Origin: Apostichopus japonicus | Taxonomy: Eukaryota; Echinodermata; Holothuroidea; Aspidochirotida; Stichopodidae | Assembly (NCBI RefSeq): GCF_037975245.1 | Contig: NC_092563.1 | Coordinates: 22,166,960-22,230,959 of the forward strand | Direction: 5' to 3' | DNA: 64,000 nucleotides | Shown: positions 51,140-64,000 of the stretch, piece after piece | How the letters are laid out: each line of letters opens with the position of its first letter | Numbering within the stretch: the stretch's first letter is position 1 | Translations under genes and position numbers: made by a program | The notes under the pieces: model-generated | Told to the model about the DNA's origin: nothing | Databases searched by the model: none | The model's input: only the letters and a program-made list of their open reading frames with translations

Positions 51140-52130
51140 CTAAGAGATAAAGAAGAATTTCAGCTTTGATTATTACTTCCTTCTTACTATTATAAATATG
51201 GAAAAGTAGGAAGAACTTGTGAATAAGGGTAACAATAACATTGATCTTTATGTCTTCGAATCTGTGTCCACCTAGACTGCCTTCTGCAAGCGGTTCAGAT
51301 CAGATTGCTGTTCTCAGACCTAAAAAGGATAAAAACCCAAAACTTAGTGGTTTGGGTATTTACGAACGACGATATTTACCTGTCTCCAACTACACTAACG
51401 CACTTGACCAGTGGCGTCTAGGTAGACTAGGAAAATGCTTTAGTGTAGTTGAAGATAGGTAAGAGAGGAGTGAAGTAAATAATTACTTACCTCTAATCTC
51501 TAAATTACACCAAAGTCACTCCATTTCCCATCAATTCCACAACTTTTTGGTCACTGGTCAATTTAACAAACCTACTTTGTAATTCTCTTCTCTTTGGAAC
51601 AATTTTTAAAATGTGACACAGCAAACTACATTCAACTGTTTCAAATAGCTCACCTCAATAAGCTTGGCACATTCTGTGGTGGTTTTTACATTAAAGCTGA
51701 TATCAACCCGAATCTGAGAGAAGGCATCTGTCAGTTTCATGATGGGCACCTTTATAGACAAAAAAATATATTAAAATAATCCAAACTCACATAATAATTA
51801 TGACTTCATCACTTCATCAGATCAGGATATGTGTACCCCTTTTTTTTTACAAAGAAATGAGTTGGGTTTAAGGTAGTGAGTTAACTATACAGCTATGACA
51901 TTGCTCATGGCAGAAATGTTGGCATCTCTCCTGTGGCCTCCTACTGTACGAGTAGTGGCTGTTATAGAAGCATCCAGAGTTTGTGAGAAGCCATGATTCC
52001 ATGGCTAATAGGTAATAAATGTGAAAAACTGGATAAACAAAATCCATGTCACAAATATACATGTTTGACACTTGAAGAGAGAATGAGGAGGACAAGGCTG
52101 TTAACAGGTTACCAGATCAGTCTACATAAA

Positions 52131-52240
52131 GGAAGGGGTGTGGGGGGGGGTGGGGGGGTGAGGCAGCTGTGGTTGTGAGGAGGGGGATGAGATGGCTGTG
52201 GTTGTGGGGGGGGGGGTGGGAGGGCTGTGGTTGAGAGGAG
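52131..52240. repeat. G-rich minisatellite, copy 2
   Basis: Equivalent of the copy 1 array with CTGTGGTTGTG units and longer G-runs. Length differs between the two copies, showing slippage after separation. Confidence 0.8.
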
Positions 52241-53922
52241 TGTCCACAGAACTCTATGCTACCTAATTCCTCATATTATAAAATTGCCTTTGCAGGACCT
52301 CACATGTTCGTACTGTTACGAACTTCTGGAGGGCATGTGGTTAGTATCAAATGTCATTCTCTTCGTACCTATAAAGCAGATATGAATATGCTTTGGTGAA
52401 GTGTTGTTTCGTATTTTAAGGTTTTCTATCAATAACTAATATGAAAACTTCTGGACAACACTTTTAAATATTAAGGGATGAATTTCAGGCATTCTTAAAC
52501 ATTCTGTAACAAAATCCCAAACTGAAGTATCACTGTATTCATATGTTCCTTGTCCTGGTGGTGCAAGCTAGCTAGGCAGTGGCCATTATGACAACTTTAA
52601 CTAGTAGCTCAGTGCACACCCTGGGATCCAAAACATTTGGACACTATGTCCATACTTCACTCATTCCAGAAAGGCTTATGAAGTCAGCTTATACACTATT
52701 ATTACAATACACTACACTGTTTCTTATCACTTGACTAGATAACATGTGGATTTATGCATGACAATACTAAGCTGTCTCCCCAGCCTGCATATATGCACTT
52801 TCCTATCTACCTAGACTACATGGTCGGAACATTTTATCACTCCCCTCCCCCCTCCCCCCCCCTCCACTTCTGGTACACTACCCACATTCACTTCCTTATA
52901 GATCAACCATTCAAAGAAGCAACGACATGAAATTAATTTTTCTCTCCACGTTGCCCTTACCAAATAGTGTGACCCACTAGCAGAGTGGACGGCTTCTAAG
53001 GGACTTAGATGAACTTGGATAGTCTATAGAAATACTAGACAGATGACTAAACAGGGTTTGTTGATTGCAAACATAATTTACTCTCACTATCTATTTAATA
53101 CAGTTTTCTTTCCCTTTCAGAGGTGTGCACATTTCAATAAACACAGACATATGACCAGATGAAGATATTTCCTGACAATAATTGGACTTACAGTGGCTTT
53201 ATCCAGTACTTTAATGGTCCCTTGTGAAGGGAGTGCACTGTTCTTTAGCTCCTCTCCGAGGCGACAGCAGGGATTGTCTCCTAGATGTCCGAGAACGACA
53301 AGATTGATATCACTGCAAAGAAGGAATAAAGAATAATATCAATAATGAATATTAATAAGTCTACCCACCCAAAAGTTAAAGGTGCCAGTATTGAAAGTTT
53401 GAGTGTTATTTTAAAGAGTTTACCACATAGACTGGGATGGTAGAACTAGAAGGAATGAAGAGGAGGGGGTTGGGGGGGGGGGGTGGGCATATGCCTTTCC
53501 ACTTTTGTTAAAAACTGACCCTTTTGTGAAAAGGAGCACCTTTTAATTTATTGCAAGTGCTCCTTTGCAGTAACAAAAAGTAACCTTCTTATGATTTTAT
53601 AATTATAAAATTGTAACTACAATTGTGCCTTCTTGTTGAAAAATATGTAACAAATCATTCCAAGACTAGATTTGTTGTATGGAATGCACATAGGTTCCAT
53701 TTTGTTAGAAAATGTATGAGATATCTTTCTGCTCTGAGATATCTTACAGCACACACCTGTTACTTACAGGCTTACAGTACCAGAACAGCAGAATAATATT
53801 TACTGATGATTCAGCAGGTTTATGTTGAGCACAGAATCATGACTCTTTGACAGGCATTTAGCGTTAATAGCTCAAACGCTGAAGCCTGCACAGCATAATA
53901 TACAATAGTTGTAAACAAAGCT

Positions 53923-56835
53923 ATAACATGGTCCATCCCCACATATTGCCCAATTCTCTATAGCATGGTCCAAACTCATATAATGCTCCATTCCCTATAG
54001 TATGGTACATCCCAATAATATGCTCCATTCCCCATAGCATGGTCCATCCCAATAGTATGCTTCATTCCCCATAGCATGGTCCATCCCAATAGTATGCTTC
54101 ATTCCCCATAGCATGGTCCATCTCAATAGTATGCTCCATACCCTATAGCATGGTCCATCCCCATATAATGCTCTATTCTCCATAGCATGGTCCATCCCAA
54201 TAGTATGCTCCATTCCCCATAGCATGGTCCATCCCAATAGTATGCTCCATTCATCTATAGTATGGTCCATCCCAATAGTATGATCCATTCCCTATAACAT
54301 GGTCAATGCCCATAAAATGCTCCATTCCCCATAGCATGGTCCATCTCAATAGTATGCTCCATTCCCTATCACATGGTCCAAACTCATATAATCCTCCATT
54401 CCCCATAGCATGGTCCATACTCATATAATGCTCCATTCCCCATAGCATGGTCCATCTCAATAGTACATGCTCCATTCCTCATAGCATGGTCCATCTCAAA
54501 AGTATGCTCCATTCCCTATAGCATGGTCCATACTCATATAATGCTCCATTCCCCATAGCATGGTCCATCTCAAAAGTATGCTCCACTCCCTATCACATGG
54601 TCCAAACTCATATAATCCTCCATTCCCCATAGCATGGTCCATACTCATATAATGCTCCATTCCCCATAGCATGGTCCATCTCAATAGTACATGCTCCATT
54701 CCTCATAGCATGGTCCATCTCAAAAGTATGCTCCATTCCCTATAGCATGGTCCATACTCATATAATGCTCCATTCCCCATAGCATGGTCCATCTCAATAG
54801 TATGCTCCATTCCCCATAGCATGGTCCATACTCATAAAATGCTCCATTCCTCATACCATGGTCCATCTCAAAAGCATGCTCCATTCCCTATAGCATGGTC
54901 CAAACTCATATAATCCTCCATTACCCATAGCATGGTCCATACCCATATAATGCTCCATTCTTCATAGCATGGTCCATCTCAATAGTATGCTCCATTCCCC
55001 ATAGCATTGTCATACTCACAGAATGCTCCATTCCCCATAGCATGGTCCATCTCAATAGTACATGCTCCATTCCTCATAGCATGGTCCATCTCAAAAGTAT
55101 GCTCCATTCCCTATAGCATGGTCCATACTCATATAATGCTCCATTCCCCATAGCATGGTCCATCTCAAAAGTATGCTCCACTCCCTATCACATGGTCCAA
55201 ACTCATATAATCCTCCATTCCCCATAGCATGGTCCATACTCATATAATGCTCCATTCCCCATAGCATGGTCCATCTCAATAGTACATGCTCCATTCCTCA
55301 TAGCATGGTCCATCTCAAAAGTATGCTCCATTCCCTATAGCATGGTCCATACTCATATAATGCTCCATTCCCCATAGCATGGCCCATCTCAATAGTATGC
55401 TCCATTCCCCATAGCATGGTCCATACTCATAAAATGCTCCATTCCTCATACCATGGTCCATCTCAAAAGCATGCTCCATTCCCAATAGCATGGTCCAAAC
55501 TCATATAATCCTCCATTACCCATAGCATGGTCCATACCCATATAATGCTCCATTCTTCATAGCATGGTCCATCTCAATAGTATGCTCCATTCCCCATAGC
55601 ATTGTCATACTCATAGAATGCTCCATTCCCCATAGCATGGTACATCTCAATAGTATGCTCCATTCCCCATAGCATGGTCCATACTCATAAAATGCTCCAT
55701 TCCTCATACCATGGTCCATCTCAAAAGCATGCTCCATTCCCTATAGCATGGTCCAAACTCATATAATCCTCCATTACCCATAGCATGGTCCATACCCATA
55801 TAATGCTCCATTCTTCATAGCATGGTCCATCTCAATAGTATGCTCCATTCCCCATAGCATTGTCATACTCATAGAATGCTCCATTCCCCATAGCATGGTC
55901 CATCTCAATAGTATGCTCCATTCCCCATAGCATGGTCCATACTCATATAATGCTCCATTCCCCATAGCATGGTCCATACTCATATAATGCTCCATTCCCC
56001 ATAGCATGATCCATCTCAATAGTATGCTCCATTCCCCATAGCATTGTCATACTCATATAATGCTCCATTCCCCATAGCATGGTCCATCTCAATAGTATGC
56101 TCCATTCCCCATAGCATGGTCCATACTCATATAATGCTCCATTCCCCATAGCATGGTCCATACTCATATAATGCTCCATTCCTCATAGCATGGTCCAAAC
56201 TCATATAATCCTCCATTCCCCATAGCATGGTCCATACTCATATAATGCTCCATTCCCCATAGCATGATCCATCTCAATAGTACATGCTCCATTCCCCATA
56301 GCATTGTCATACTCATATAATGCTCCATTCCCCATAGCATGGTCCATCTCAATAGTATGCTCCATTCCCCATAGCATGGTCCATACTCATATAATGCTCC
56401 ATTCCCCATAGCATGATCCATCTCAATAGTACATGCTCCATTCCCCATAGCATTGTCCATACTCATATAATGCTCCATTCCCCATAGCATGGTCCATCTC
56501 AATAGTATGCTCCATTCCCCATAGCATGGTCCATACTCATATAATCCTCCATTCCCCATAGCATGATCCATCTCAATAGTACATGCTCCATTCCCCATAG
56601 CATGGTCCATACTCATATAATACTCCATTCCTCATAGCATGGTCCAAACTCATATAATCCTCCATTCCCCATAGCATGGTCCATACTCATATAATGCTCC
56701 ATTCCCCATAGCATTGTCCATACTCATATAATGCTCCATTCCCCATAGCATGGTCCATCTCAATAGTATGCTCCATTCCTCATAGCATGGTCCATCTCAA
56801 AAGTATGCTCTATTCTCTATAGCATGGTCCATAAC
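53923..56835. repeat. 37-bp minisatellite array, copy 2
   Basis: About 79 units of the same 37-bp family, twice the length of the copy 1 array and with different higher-order blocks. A stretch at 54,496-54,699 recurs at 55,091-55,294 (offset 595 bp, about 16 units), and another block recurs at a 258-bp offset (55,516 and 55,774). The minus strand is open in all three frames over long stretches because the common unit has no stop codon in any minus frame. I treat these reading frames as a by-product of repetition. Confidence 0.95.
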
Positions 56836-56869
56836 CTATTGCATGCCTCATAACCTGTTAAGTTCTTAC

Positions 56870-59800
56870 CTCTCTACCAAACACGATGGCACCATCATGC
56901 AAGAACACATGGACAACTCAAGATTCTGGATTGGATGCCTCACCACTTCCATCAGAATCGTAGTATGTGACAGACAGACCTTTGACCTTTTCCAAGTTAA
57001 AGATGCGGCAGGGAGAATGGAAAGTTGTTAACATGCAAACGTGTGCTTTCAACATTTTGTACAAAAGGGCTTCATTAAACTTCTTTTACATCCAATGATA
57101 CTTTTAATAATGGTTTCTGGAAAGACAAATACCAGAGGACACTGACTTCTCTTAAAGTTTTATGATCTCAAGGATGCAAAGTTCTTACCTAACTGATGTA
57201 TCTGGTTCTGTTTTGTTTTAATCTGACTATATCACATTTATTACAGGAGTTTACAACCCACATTATTAATTTTAAACAGAGCAAACCAACACCTTAACAT
57301 ATTCAATGAAGCTCTTAAAATGATCTTGTTTAAAAATAACTATCAAATTGGGACGGTGGAGATGGGTGGCATAACTGGCATGTGACTCCTCCCACTACTC
57401 TACTTATGAAAAACTGATTAGTAATAAAGAAAAATGTTACTCTTTTCTATTTTTGTATATAAGAAAGTGACCAATTTGTTGAGAAAATAAACAAGTTTAT
57501 AACTTAACAATTGTACAGTTACATTCACAGACTGTACTGGAAATTATGGTAAGGAATGCTTGGAGGGTTTACTTTTAATCCAAAAATGTGAAAATGATGA
57601 CTTCAAATTTAAAATATTTCACCTCTCCTTTGGCTAACATGTCATTAATAAATGTCTGCCAGGAGATGTTCTGGGCATCATCTCCCTTCGAGAGCATGTT
57701 TAGCAACGTGATTATAAGGAGAAGCATTAGCAACATTCGGATATTATCATTGTCCAAGCCTCCCTTCTGAGGATCTGTATAATCGAAACAAACAAAAATT
57801 GGAAGACGATTCCAGGGAGAACTTTTATACTTTATCGTGAAATAACAAAGGCAAACAAATTTCTAAGCATCCCAAGAAACATGAATGTAATTTCTACAAG
57901 TAATTTTTGATATAACAACAGCTGAAGTTGGTCCATTGTTGTACCAAGAGTGAACTTGTAGCAGACAGGTGAGATGTCCTAGATACACTATGACAAACGT
58001 TCATTTTGTCTGTTGAATCCAGTTGTCTTCCTCTAAAATGGGTTGAGCAATGAGCACCATTACTACACATTCATTGAAAACTTTTATTGTCAAATCATAG
58101 CACAATACCCTATAGTTCTGAATCAAAAATCAAAACAATAAAAGAAAACATAAAATTATAACTAGTGTTGCGCCGATATTACCAATATCGGTTTTGGCCG
58201 ATATCCGATATTATCATCCCAATATCGGTCCGATACCGATACGATACCGATATTTTTTAACAGACAAAATAAAGGCAAAATCGTACTTTTTAGTCATGCA
58301 TACATTCACAAATAAATCTTCAAGTAAACAACAAAATATGGTGTTTTGTTTTCCTTTTGTCCTAAGTTGAAAAGAATGACTTTTTTCCTGATTTTGAAAA
58401 AGAAAATGGTAATTGAAATCCAACCGGAATCTTTGCTGCACACGATAATAAAATGGACGCAGTAAATGTGAGCCTTAACATCGTAAAGACTTACAAGTAG
58501 CTACAGTGTTAACGTATGCTTGCAAAATTGCATATTAATTAGGTTCGAACTGTCGATCACAATGTAAAAGTTAAAATTTATTGAGTTTATACTCAATGTA
58601 CAACTTATTCACTTGACCGAATAGAGAAAAAAACTGAAAATCTGTAGAGAAATGACCAATTGTGTACGGAAAGTAAGGTGGTACACCTTTCAAATATTAC
58701 GAAAGATCGAGCAAAACACTTTCGAAAAATTGACGCAAAACTGGCATATCGTACTAAATGCAACTGATGTCATGTAAACAAGGCTCTAGTGCATCCATTT
58801 ATGAATATACCGTAAGACCAAATCTGTTGTTAAGCAGGGGGAAAAGAAAGTATTTTCTAGAATTTCCAAAAATACGGAAAAAATATATCCGACCATACTT
58901 AAGTGTATAGCAAATAGCCTAACCACCTCGGCGGTTACGGATCTCACGTAACTAAAAAGTTCCCTGGCAACGTGCCAAAAAATGTTAACAAACAGGTGTT
59001 ACACGGGGGGGATGAGCTCACAGTTGTGTGGGAAGGTACCTGGGAAAATTCACAGCACATGTACCGTGGTAGTTGGCTATAGGGTTAAACATTGCAGTTG
59101 TAAAAATATACGCATAGTGCACGCTATTCATTGTTAGGCAGTTTAGAAACAGGGCTTTGCTGAACGTTGTTTGTTTCATAACATCGGAGGTTTTGTAAGG
59201 TGCACTTTTTAAAGATTGAAACACAGATTAAATCTCGTTTCATTTTATAACATAATATAGCTACTCTAACTTGTCATTTTAAAATTTTCATCAGTTTCGT
59301 GACAATTTAAATAAAAAAAGTTGTCAGTATTTTGCATCCGCAACTGCGAATTTTCTCATCGCCAGACACGCAAAAAATGCCAAAATTTTCCCATGAGGGG
59401 TTTTACCCCATGACCCCACCAAGGCCCTACGGCGGGCCCCTGGACACCACGCCTTTATGCTCGCACGCTACGCATGCTCGGCGTGTTCGCTGGGCGAACA
59501 CAGGCGGGAAATCGGCAGTGTGTTCGCGAAAATTGAACAAGGTTTTCCAACACTGCTGAACTGTGCAGTTATGCATCATGTTCAAGGTTTTCACGGAGGC
59601 CTTTGGGAAAATGAATGGTTAGTACAGTGTATGTATGCTACACTAATGCTGTGTGTAGGCCAAGGTTCACGAACGAAGGTCATTGGTTATATTCGCGCGC
59701 CGTAGACGTGTTTTTAGAGGTTACGGAGGGTCAGGTCTACATGGATATTAATCGAAAATGAATCTGAGTTTAACTGACGCTAAAGAAATGGATCGTCTTG

Positions 59801-62800
59801 GACAGATTAACAAATCATTGCAAGTATAAAGAAGTAGCTCTGCTGTTAAAAAGAAAAGTTCAATATCGGTTTGCTGTTATCGGCAATTAGGCAAAATTTT
59901 ACCGATACCGATATGCTGCCGATATTGCAAATATCGGCCGATACCGATATTGAAAACGATTATCGTAGCAACACTAATTATAACCAACTATTTTCGTGTC
60001 TGTCAGCTATCTTGATTTAATCACTGTCTGTTTGGTAATTGCAACTATTAGGCCAAATATCTTTAAAACTGTTTGTAAAATTTTAAATGCAAATTTAGAA
60101 CACATTAATCCTAGACATGCTAATTATGAAAACTGAATCATTGTGTTCATCAATGTATCTTCCCAACAAAATAAATACATTTTGTTTTAGACTCAACATT
60201 CAGAGAGATGCCATACTGTACCTTCTTCATCTTTTTGTTCCTGTTTCTCATCATTTTGATTTTGTCTGTTGGATTGTCTGGGAGAACTGGAAAATTGTAA
60301 AGTTTCTGAAGAAAAAAGATCACACAATAATTACACACAGCTAACATTCTCATGACAAAAGGTAACAAAATTTTGGTTTAAGATTACTTAGGCTCAGTGT
60401 ACCCAATAAACAATGCTTTTAGTCAACAATATGAATTTACAAATTTAAAGCTAGGTCAAATGAATATTAATTCCAAACGTTAACATTATTAAAACAAAAG
60501 GCAAGGCAGACTAATGTTACACATATTGCTTTACAAATAAACAAAGTACAGTAATTCACTCTTTTAAATAGTAGCGATTAAATATTTGTTTATAAAATCA
60601 AGAATCTCAAGTTTGTTTTAATTCATGATTTCATGAAGGGTCCTAAATAAAAGGATGACATCACTGTTCTTCCTCAGCTCTTCCAATCTTAAGTCAGCCA
60701 TCCTAACGTAACATCATGCATATTTAAAAATGTTAACGAATGACCCATATCACCTGATTCTGTTTTTGACACTGTAATGACCAACATAAACAATTGTTGG
60801 CTTAGTTTACAAGATTTTATTTCCAATAGTATTCTCATTTCTATATTTTACCAAGTTCTTTTTGATCAAGACATTATGGAAACTCACCATCAGACCTTGA
60901 ACTTACCATTTATGCCCAGAATATTTTTCAAACTGGTATTGCTCAAATTAGATCTTTGTATTATGCTTTGTAAAGCATTGAACACTCTCCTTCTTTGGGT
61001 ACTCCAATGTGATGAAACCTGAGAAGGAATATAAGGAAAAAAGAATGAAAAACATGGTCTCAGTTAAGGTGATCTGGAAAACAAAGAAAGGATTGGTTTA
61101 CAGTTTGCAACTTCTCAAATGGCTTTCATTAATGCTGCCAAAATGGTATATTGACTTTACACATCATAACAGTAGACAATGTCATGGTTGTATCAGGGGG
61201 CTAAGTACCATACTAAATTTGGGTCTTGGATTCTTTGCTGCAAAAACACCATAATACACATGCACATTTTTGGTATATTCCTGTACAATTCTGTTCCATG
61301 CTATTAACGGAATTAAAATTTTGTTTACATTGAATAAATACCTGATTGTACGTAGAAAGATTGAGAAATGTACTCAACCACACATTAATATTATATGGCA
61401 AGGTTGAAATGATGCCAGAATATAACCAAATGAAGAATTTGAAAGTGGACTCAACTCTATGAATACTCAACTGTTCAACATGCTCTTTGTTTTTTTTTTT
61501 CTTAAGCTTTAGAGGCTAAATCTCATTTATAAACCTGAGTGAAATGTTCTTGAAGATGGGAACTACAGTAGCAACCTCCTATTTGAAGTATTAGGGTTTG
61601 TATCTATAAGAATAAAAACATACTCTAAGTTTGCTATGTACATTAGAGTGTATATTTTCATAATCCATTCTGATACATGAACCACTTGCACAAATTACTG
61701 CTGGAGTTAACCAGCATTAATGCAAGTTGAGCATGTTCTATATAACATAAATTTCTGAAACTTTCAACTGGAAACTTTCCCAATGACTCTTATATAAGAT
61801 CTAATTTCATCCTGTGTCAAAATAGTTAGTGAAAGTTCTTTGATTTGACCTGCATAACTTTATGGTAATCAAACTTTAAAGCCTCATTATACATACAAAC
61901 TCCACTTCTACTTCCACTAAACAATCTTTCCATGGTAACTAACTTTATGACAATGTACTTTTGTCAGAATTTTGGCTTATTTACAGTTCAAAGAAATGAA
62001 AATTTCAGACAAGAAAATTGTTTAATATCCAAAACATTAATCATGCGTATGTGTGGGTACTGGGCAGGAGCTTTGAGCTTTCGTTCATAACTGTATGTAT
62101 GTGTTGTGTGTAACCACTACTGTATGCACAGTAAATGATAGCATTACACGATATATCTCTCTCACAGTTTTCTGTAGCAGATTTAGCCATTAGAATGACA
62201 CATTTATAAATAGTCTTGACTCATTAGTTCTTCCCTGGCAGTTGAATGTCCAACCGTATTTAGTGTTCACTGTGTATCCTTCATCATTTTTGTTTTTAAT
62301 TTTTCAAATTACAGACAATACGTACATTTGCTTGTGCAAGTGTTAGCCTATGATACACAGTTGCCACTACAACAATATTAACACACATGAATGCATACTG
62401 TGAACCATTTGCATGCATGAAAATGATGAAACAACATTACGACTACAGTAGTTATAAACTGCAGGAGTGTGCGACTTAATGCATACCGTTGCCAAGTTGA
62501 ATATCTTCTGACACACATATCTTCTGACTTGGTTTGTTGCTCTGCCTAGTATTGCCGAACATGTGCTGAGCACCGATGACTGCAAGTGATGACAGTTTGC
62601 ATTATACTTTGAATTATTAAGTTGCGATACTTTGTACTGGTTATTTGCACAACTTGCACTTGGTGTGGAGTGTGGACCTTTCATTACATACGTTATGCGC
62701 GGTTCTCACAGGTTTCGCTAAATTAGTACACGAAGATTTCTTTCGAGCAGAAACTTTCTTACGGTTTTCTCTAACGATTATTTTTCCTCCCAATTTCTTC

Positions 62801-62844
62801 GACCACTCTCTTTTGGTTGAAATTAAACGAACAACTCCACTCAT
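56870..62844 (-). pseudogene. SPG7: Paraplegin (SPG7)-like m-AAA protease, 5' five exons, copy 2
   Basis: Exons: 1 62,692-62,844, 2 60,907-61,018, 3 60,222-60,305, 4 57,623-57,774, 5 56,870-56,986. Exon 4 keeps the reading frame (152 nt) and encodes one membrane span followed by NISWQTFINDMLAKGE. Exon 5 opens VKGLSVTYYDSDGSGE but has TGA at 56,918-56,920, ten codons after the site of the copy 1 stop, then continues VVHVFLHDGAIVFGRE. The exon 1 donor is GTATGT (copy 1 GTATGG). As in copy 1, everything from the AAA domain onward is missing and the satellite array follows directly. A 1.8-kb hAT-like element lies in intron 3. Identity rests on exons 4-5, which align well with the paraplegin N-terminal extracatalytic domain; exons 1-3 follow by splice phase. 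Confidence 0.75.
58163..59976. mobile_element. hAT-like element in SPG7 intron 3, copy 2
   Basis: 1,814 bp with 8-bp duplications ATTATAAC (58,155-58,162 and 59,977-59,984) and ends TAGTGTTGC...GCAACACTA. Both subterminal regions are dense in CGATAT/ATATCGG palindromic motifs, spaced over about 90 bp. TAGTGTTG ends and 8-bp duplications are classical for hAT. No intact transposase. Absent from copy 1. Confidence 0.9.
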
Positions 62845-64000
62845 GATTTAAAAGGTTCACAGTAGCGATGGAAGAAACGGTCTGCATCCAGTTTGTTGAC
62901 GATTTTGTTTTTAGATCGGAAGGGCTACAGGGTTTGTCAGTTCTCCGCCTGTTTGGAAATTGTTACGATTACATCATGACAAACTGCATAATGCTTATCA
63001 GGAACTCCCCAAATTGGTCACTTCAAATATGCCAGGCACAGGCACACTGACACATTCCTGCAGATTTTGCAACTTCACGAACATGACTTAGGTTCAATTC
63101 GGGACTATACTGGCGACCGAATACTCCATTAGAGGGATAACAGAATGAGATGGGATGGAGAGCGAAGGGAGTGGAAAATGGGGTGGGTGGCGGGGGGGGG
63201 GGGGGGATGGGGGGGGGGGGGGGGGTGAGGTAGCAAACAAACATTTAAGTACTATTTCTTAGTCGTCAGTACATACAAACATGACCGTAGTTACTGAATG
63301 GTGCCCCCCCCCCCTTGTCTGCATTTCCAAAGAAGAAAGTAGTCCCAATTATTCGGTTACAAATAGCAGACAATACCTCTACGCCTCAAGGCCATATATG
63401 TCTACATTTCTTTGTGCTGTGGATTACTCTTTCCTGGGACCTACTTGACCGATTGTTATTTGAAATATCACAAATTCACATTACAAGAAAAATTAAGGAC
63501 TCAGGAGTACAAACAACATAGCAGACACCATAAATCATGACAGTTCACCATAAATCATTTCAGCTGCATATAAGGCTTATATACCGTAAACGAAAATGTA
63601 ATGTTAGAACTATATACATATTTCAGTTAAGACTGACACGGCAGTTTACTTGAGATAAAAACTTACACTGGTAATCTGCATTGTCACTAAATAGTTAAGT
63701 AAATAATGGTCACTCATTTTCCAACTTAAAGCAGTTTTTTCTGACCCAGCCTTTTCTACTCGGGAAATCCATAATTACGGTCTGAACCAGCCATGTACCA
63801 GGATATTAATTTAGTTAACTGAATGATGACCTTCAAATGTCACAACAAACTTTGTTGATTACACAGAATTTGAAGAAATATATCTTATTATACAAAGCAA
63901 AAGCAAAAACTTACAATTAAAAAAGAACAAGTTCCCCTATTATGACAAGATTTCAGAACATTAAAGTTATCTAAAAATCGCTGTTTTGGAGGAAATTTGA

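Noticed and set aside
53995-56628. Long minus-strand reading frames (up to 154 codons) as repeat-protein genes
   Set aside because: They arise from a 37-bp unit without stops in any minus frame. No splice context or conserved start; copy 1 shows different breaks.

Overview
The window is animal genomic DNA: AT-rich, intron-containing genes with GT-AG splicing, dense nested DNA transposons and a BEL/Pao retrotransposon. Protein resemblances (mitochondrial malonyl-CoA transacylase, paraplegin, TENT4-type poly(A) polymerase) and the repeat style fit a marine invertebrate deuterostome, most likely an echinoderm. I cannot name the species.

Layout. The frame of the window is a large direct duplication. 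Bases 1-24,945 (copy 1) and 45,455-64,000 (copy 2) are collinear and differ by scattered substitutions, small indels and insertions of mobile elements. The duplication runs off the right edge of the window. Each copy carries, on the minus strand, the first five coding exons of a paraplegin/SPG7-like m-AAA protease gene. Below them lie a 37-bp minisatellite array and then the last seven exons of a TENT4 (PAPD5/PAPD7/Trf4)-like non-canonical poly(A) polymerase gene. The AAA and protease exons of SPG7 and the 5' exons of TENT4 are missing in both copies, so the chimeric junction predates the duplication and the satellite sits exactly on it. Both copies have coding lesions, mostly at different sites. 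Copy 1 has SPG7 exon 4 +1 and exon 5 stop, a TENT4 exon f stop, two 1-nt deletions and a transposon in exon g. Copy 2 has an SPG7 exon 5 stop, TENT4 catalytic DxD changed to DxN, an exon d stop and an exon e +1.

A complete 6.6-kb BEL/Pao element with no LTR differences visible by eye (15,385-21,991) sits in SPG7 intron 1 of copy 1; copy 2 preserves the empty site. The unduplicated middle (24,946-45,454) holds the one clearly intact host gene, MCAT (four coding exons, 36,061-41,240, plus strand). It also holds a probable 75-aa three-exon gene on the minus strand whose 5.1-kb intron contains a nest of TIR elements and a LINE remnant.

The most novel item is a 191-bp retroposon at 33,304-33,494. 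Its first 45 bases are the 5' end of U2 snRNA (branch-site recognition region included) with one substitution, joined to an unrelated body, and it is flanked by perfect 15-bp target-site duplications: a SINE with a U2 snRNA head. The gene content suggests no operon or shared pathway. MCAT (mitochondrial fatty-acid synthesis) and paraplegin (mitochondrial inner-membrane proteolysis) are both mitochondrial, but their proximity is probably coincidental.
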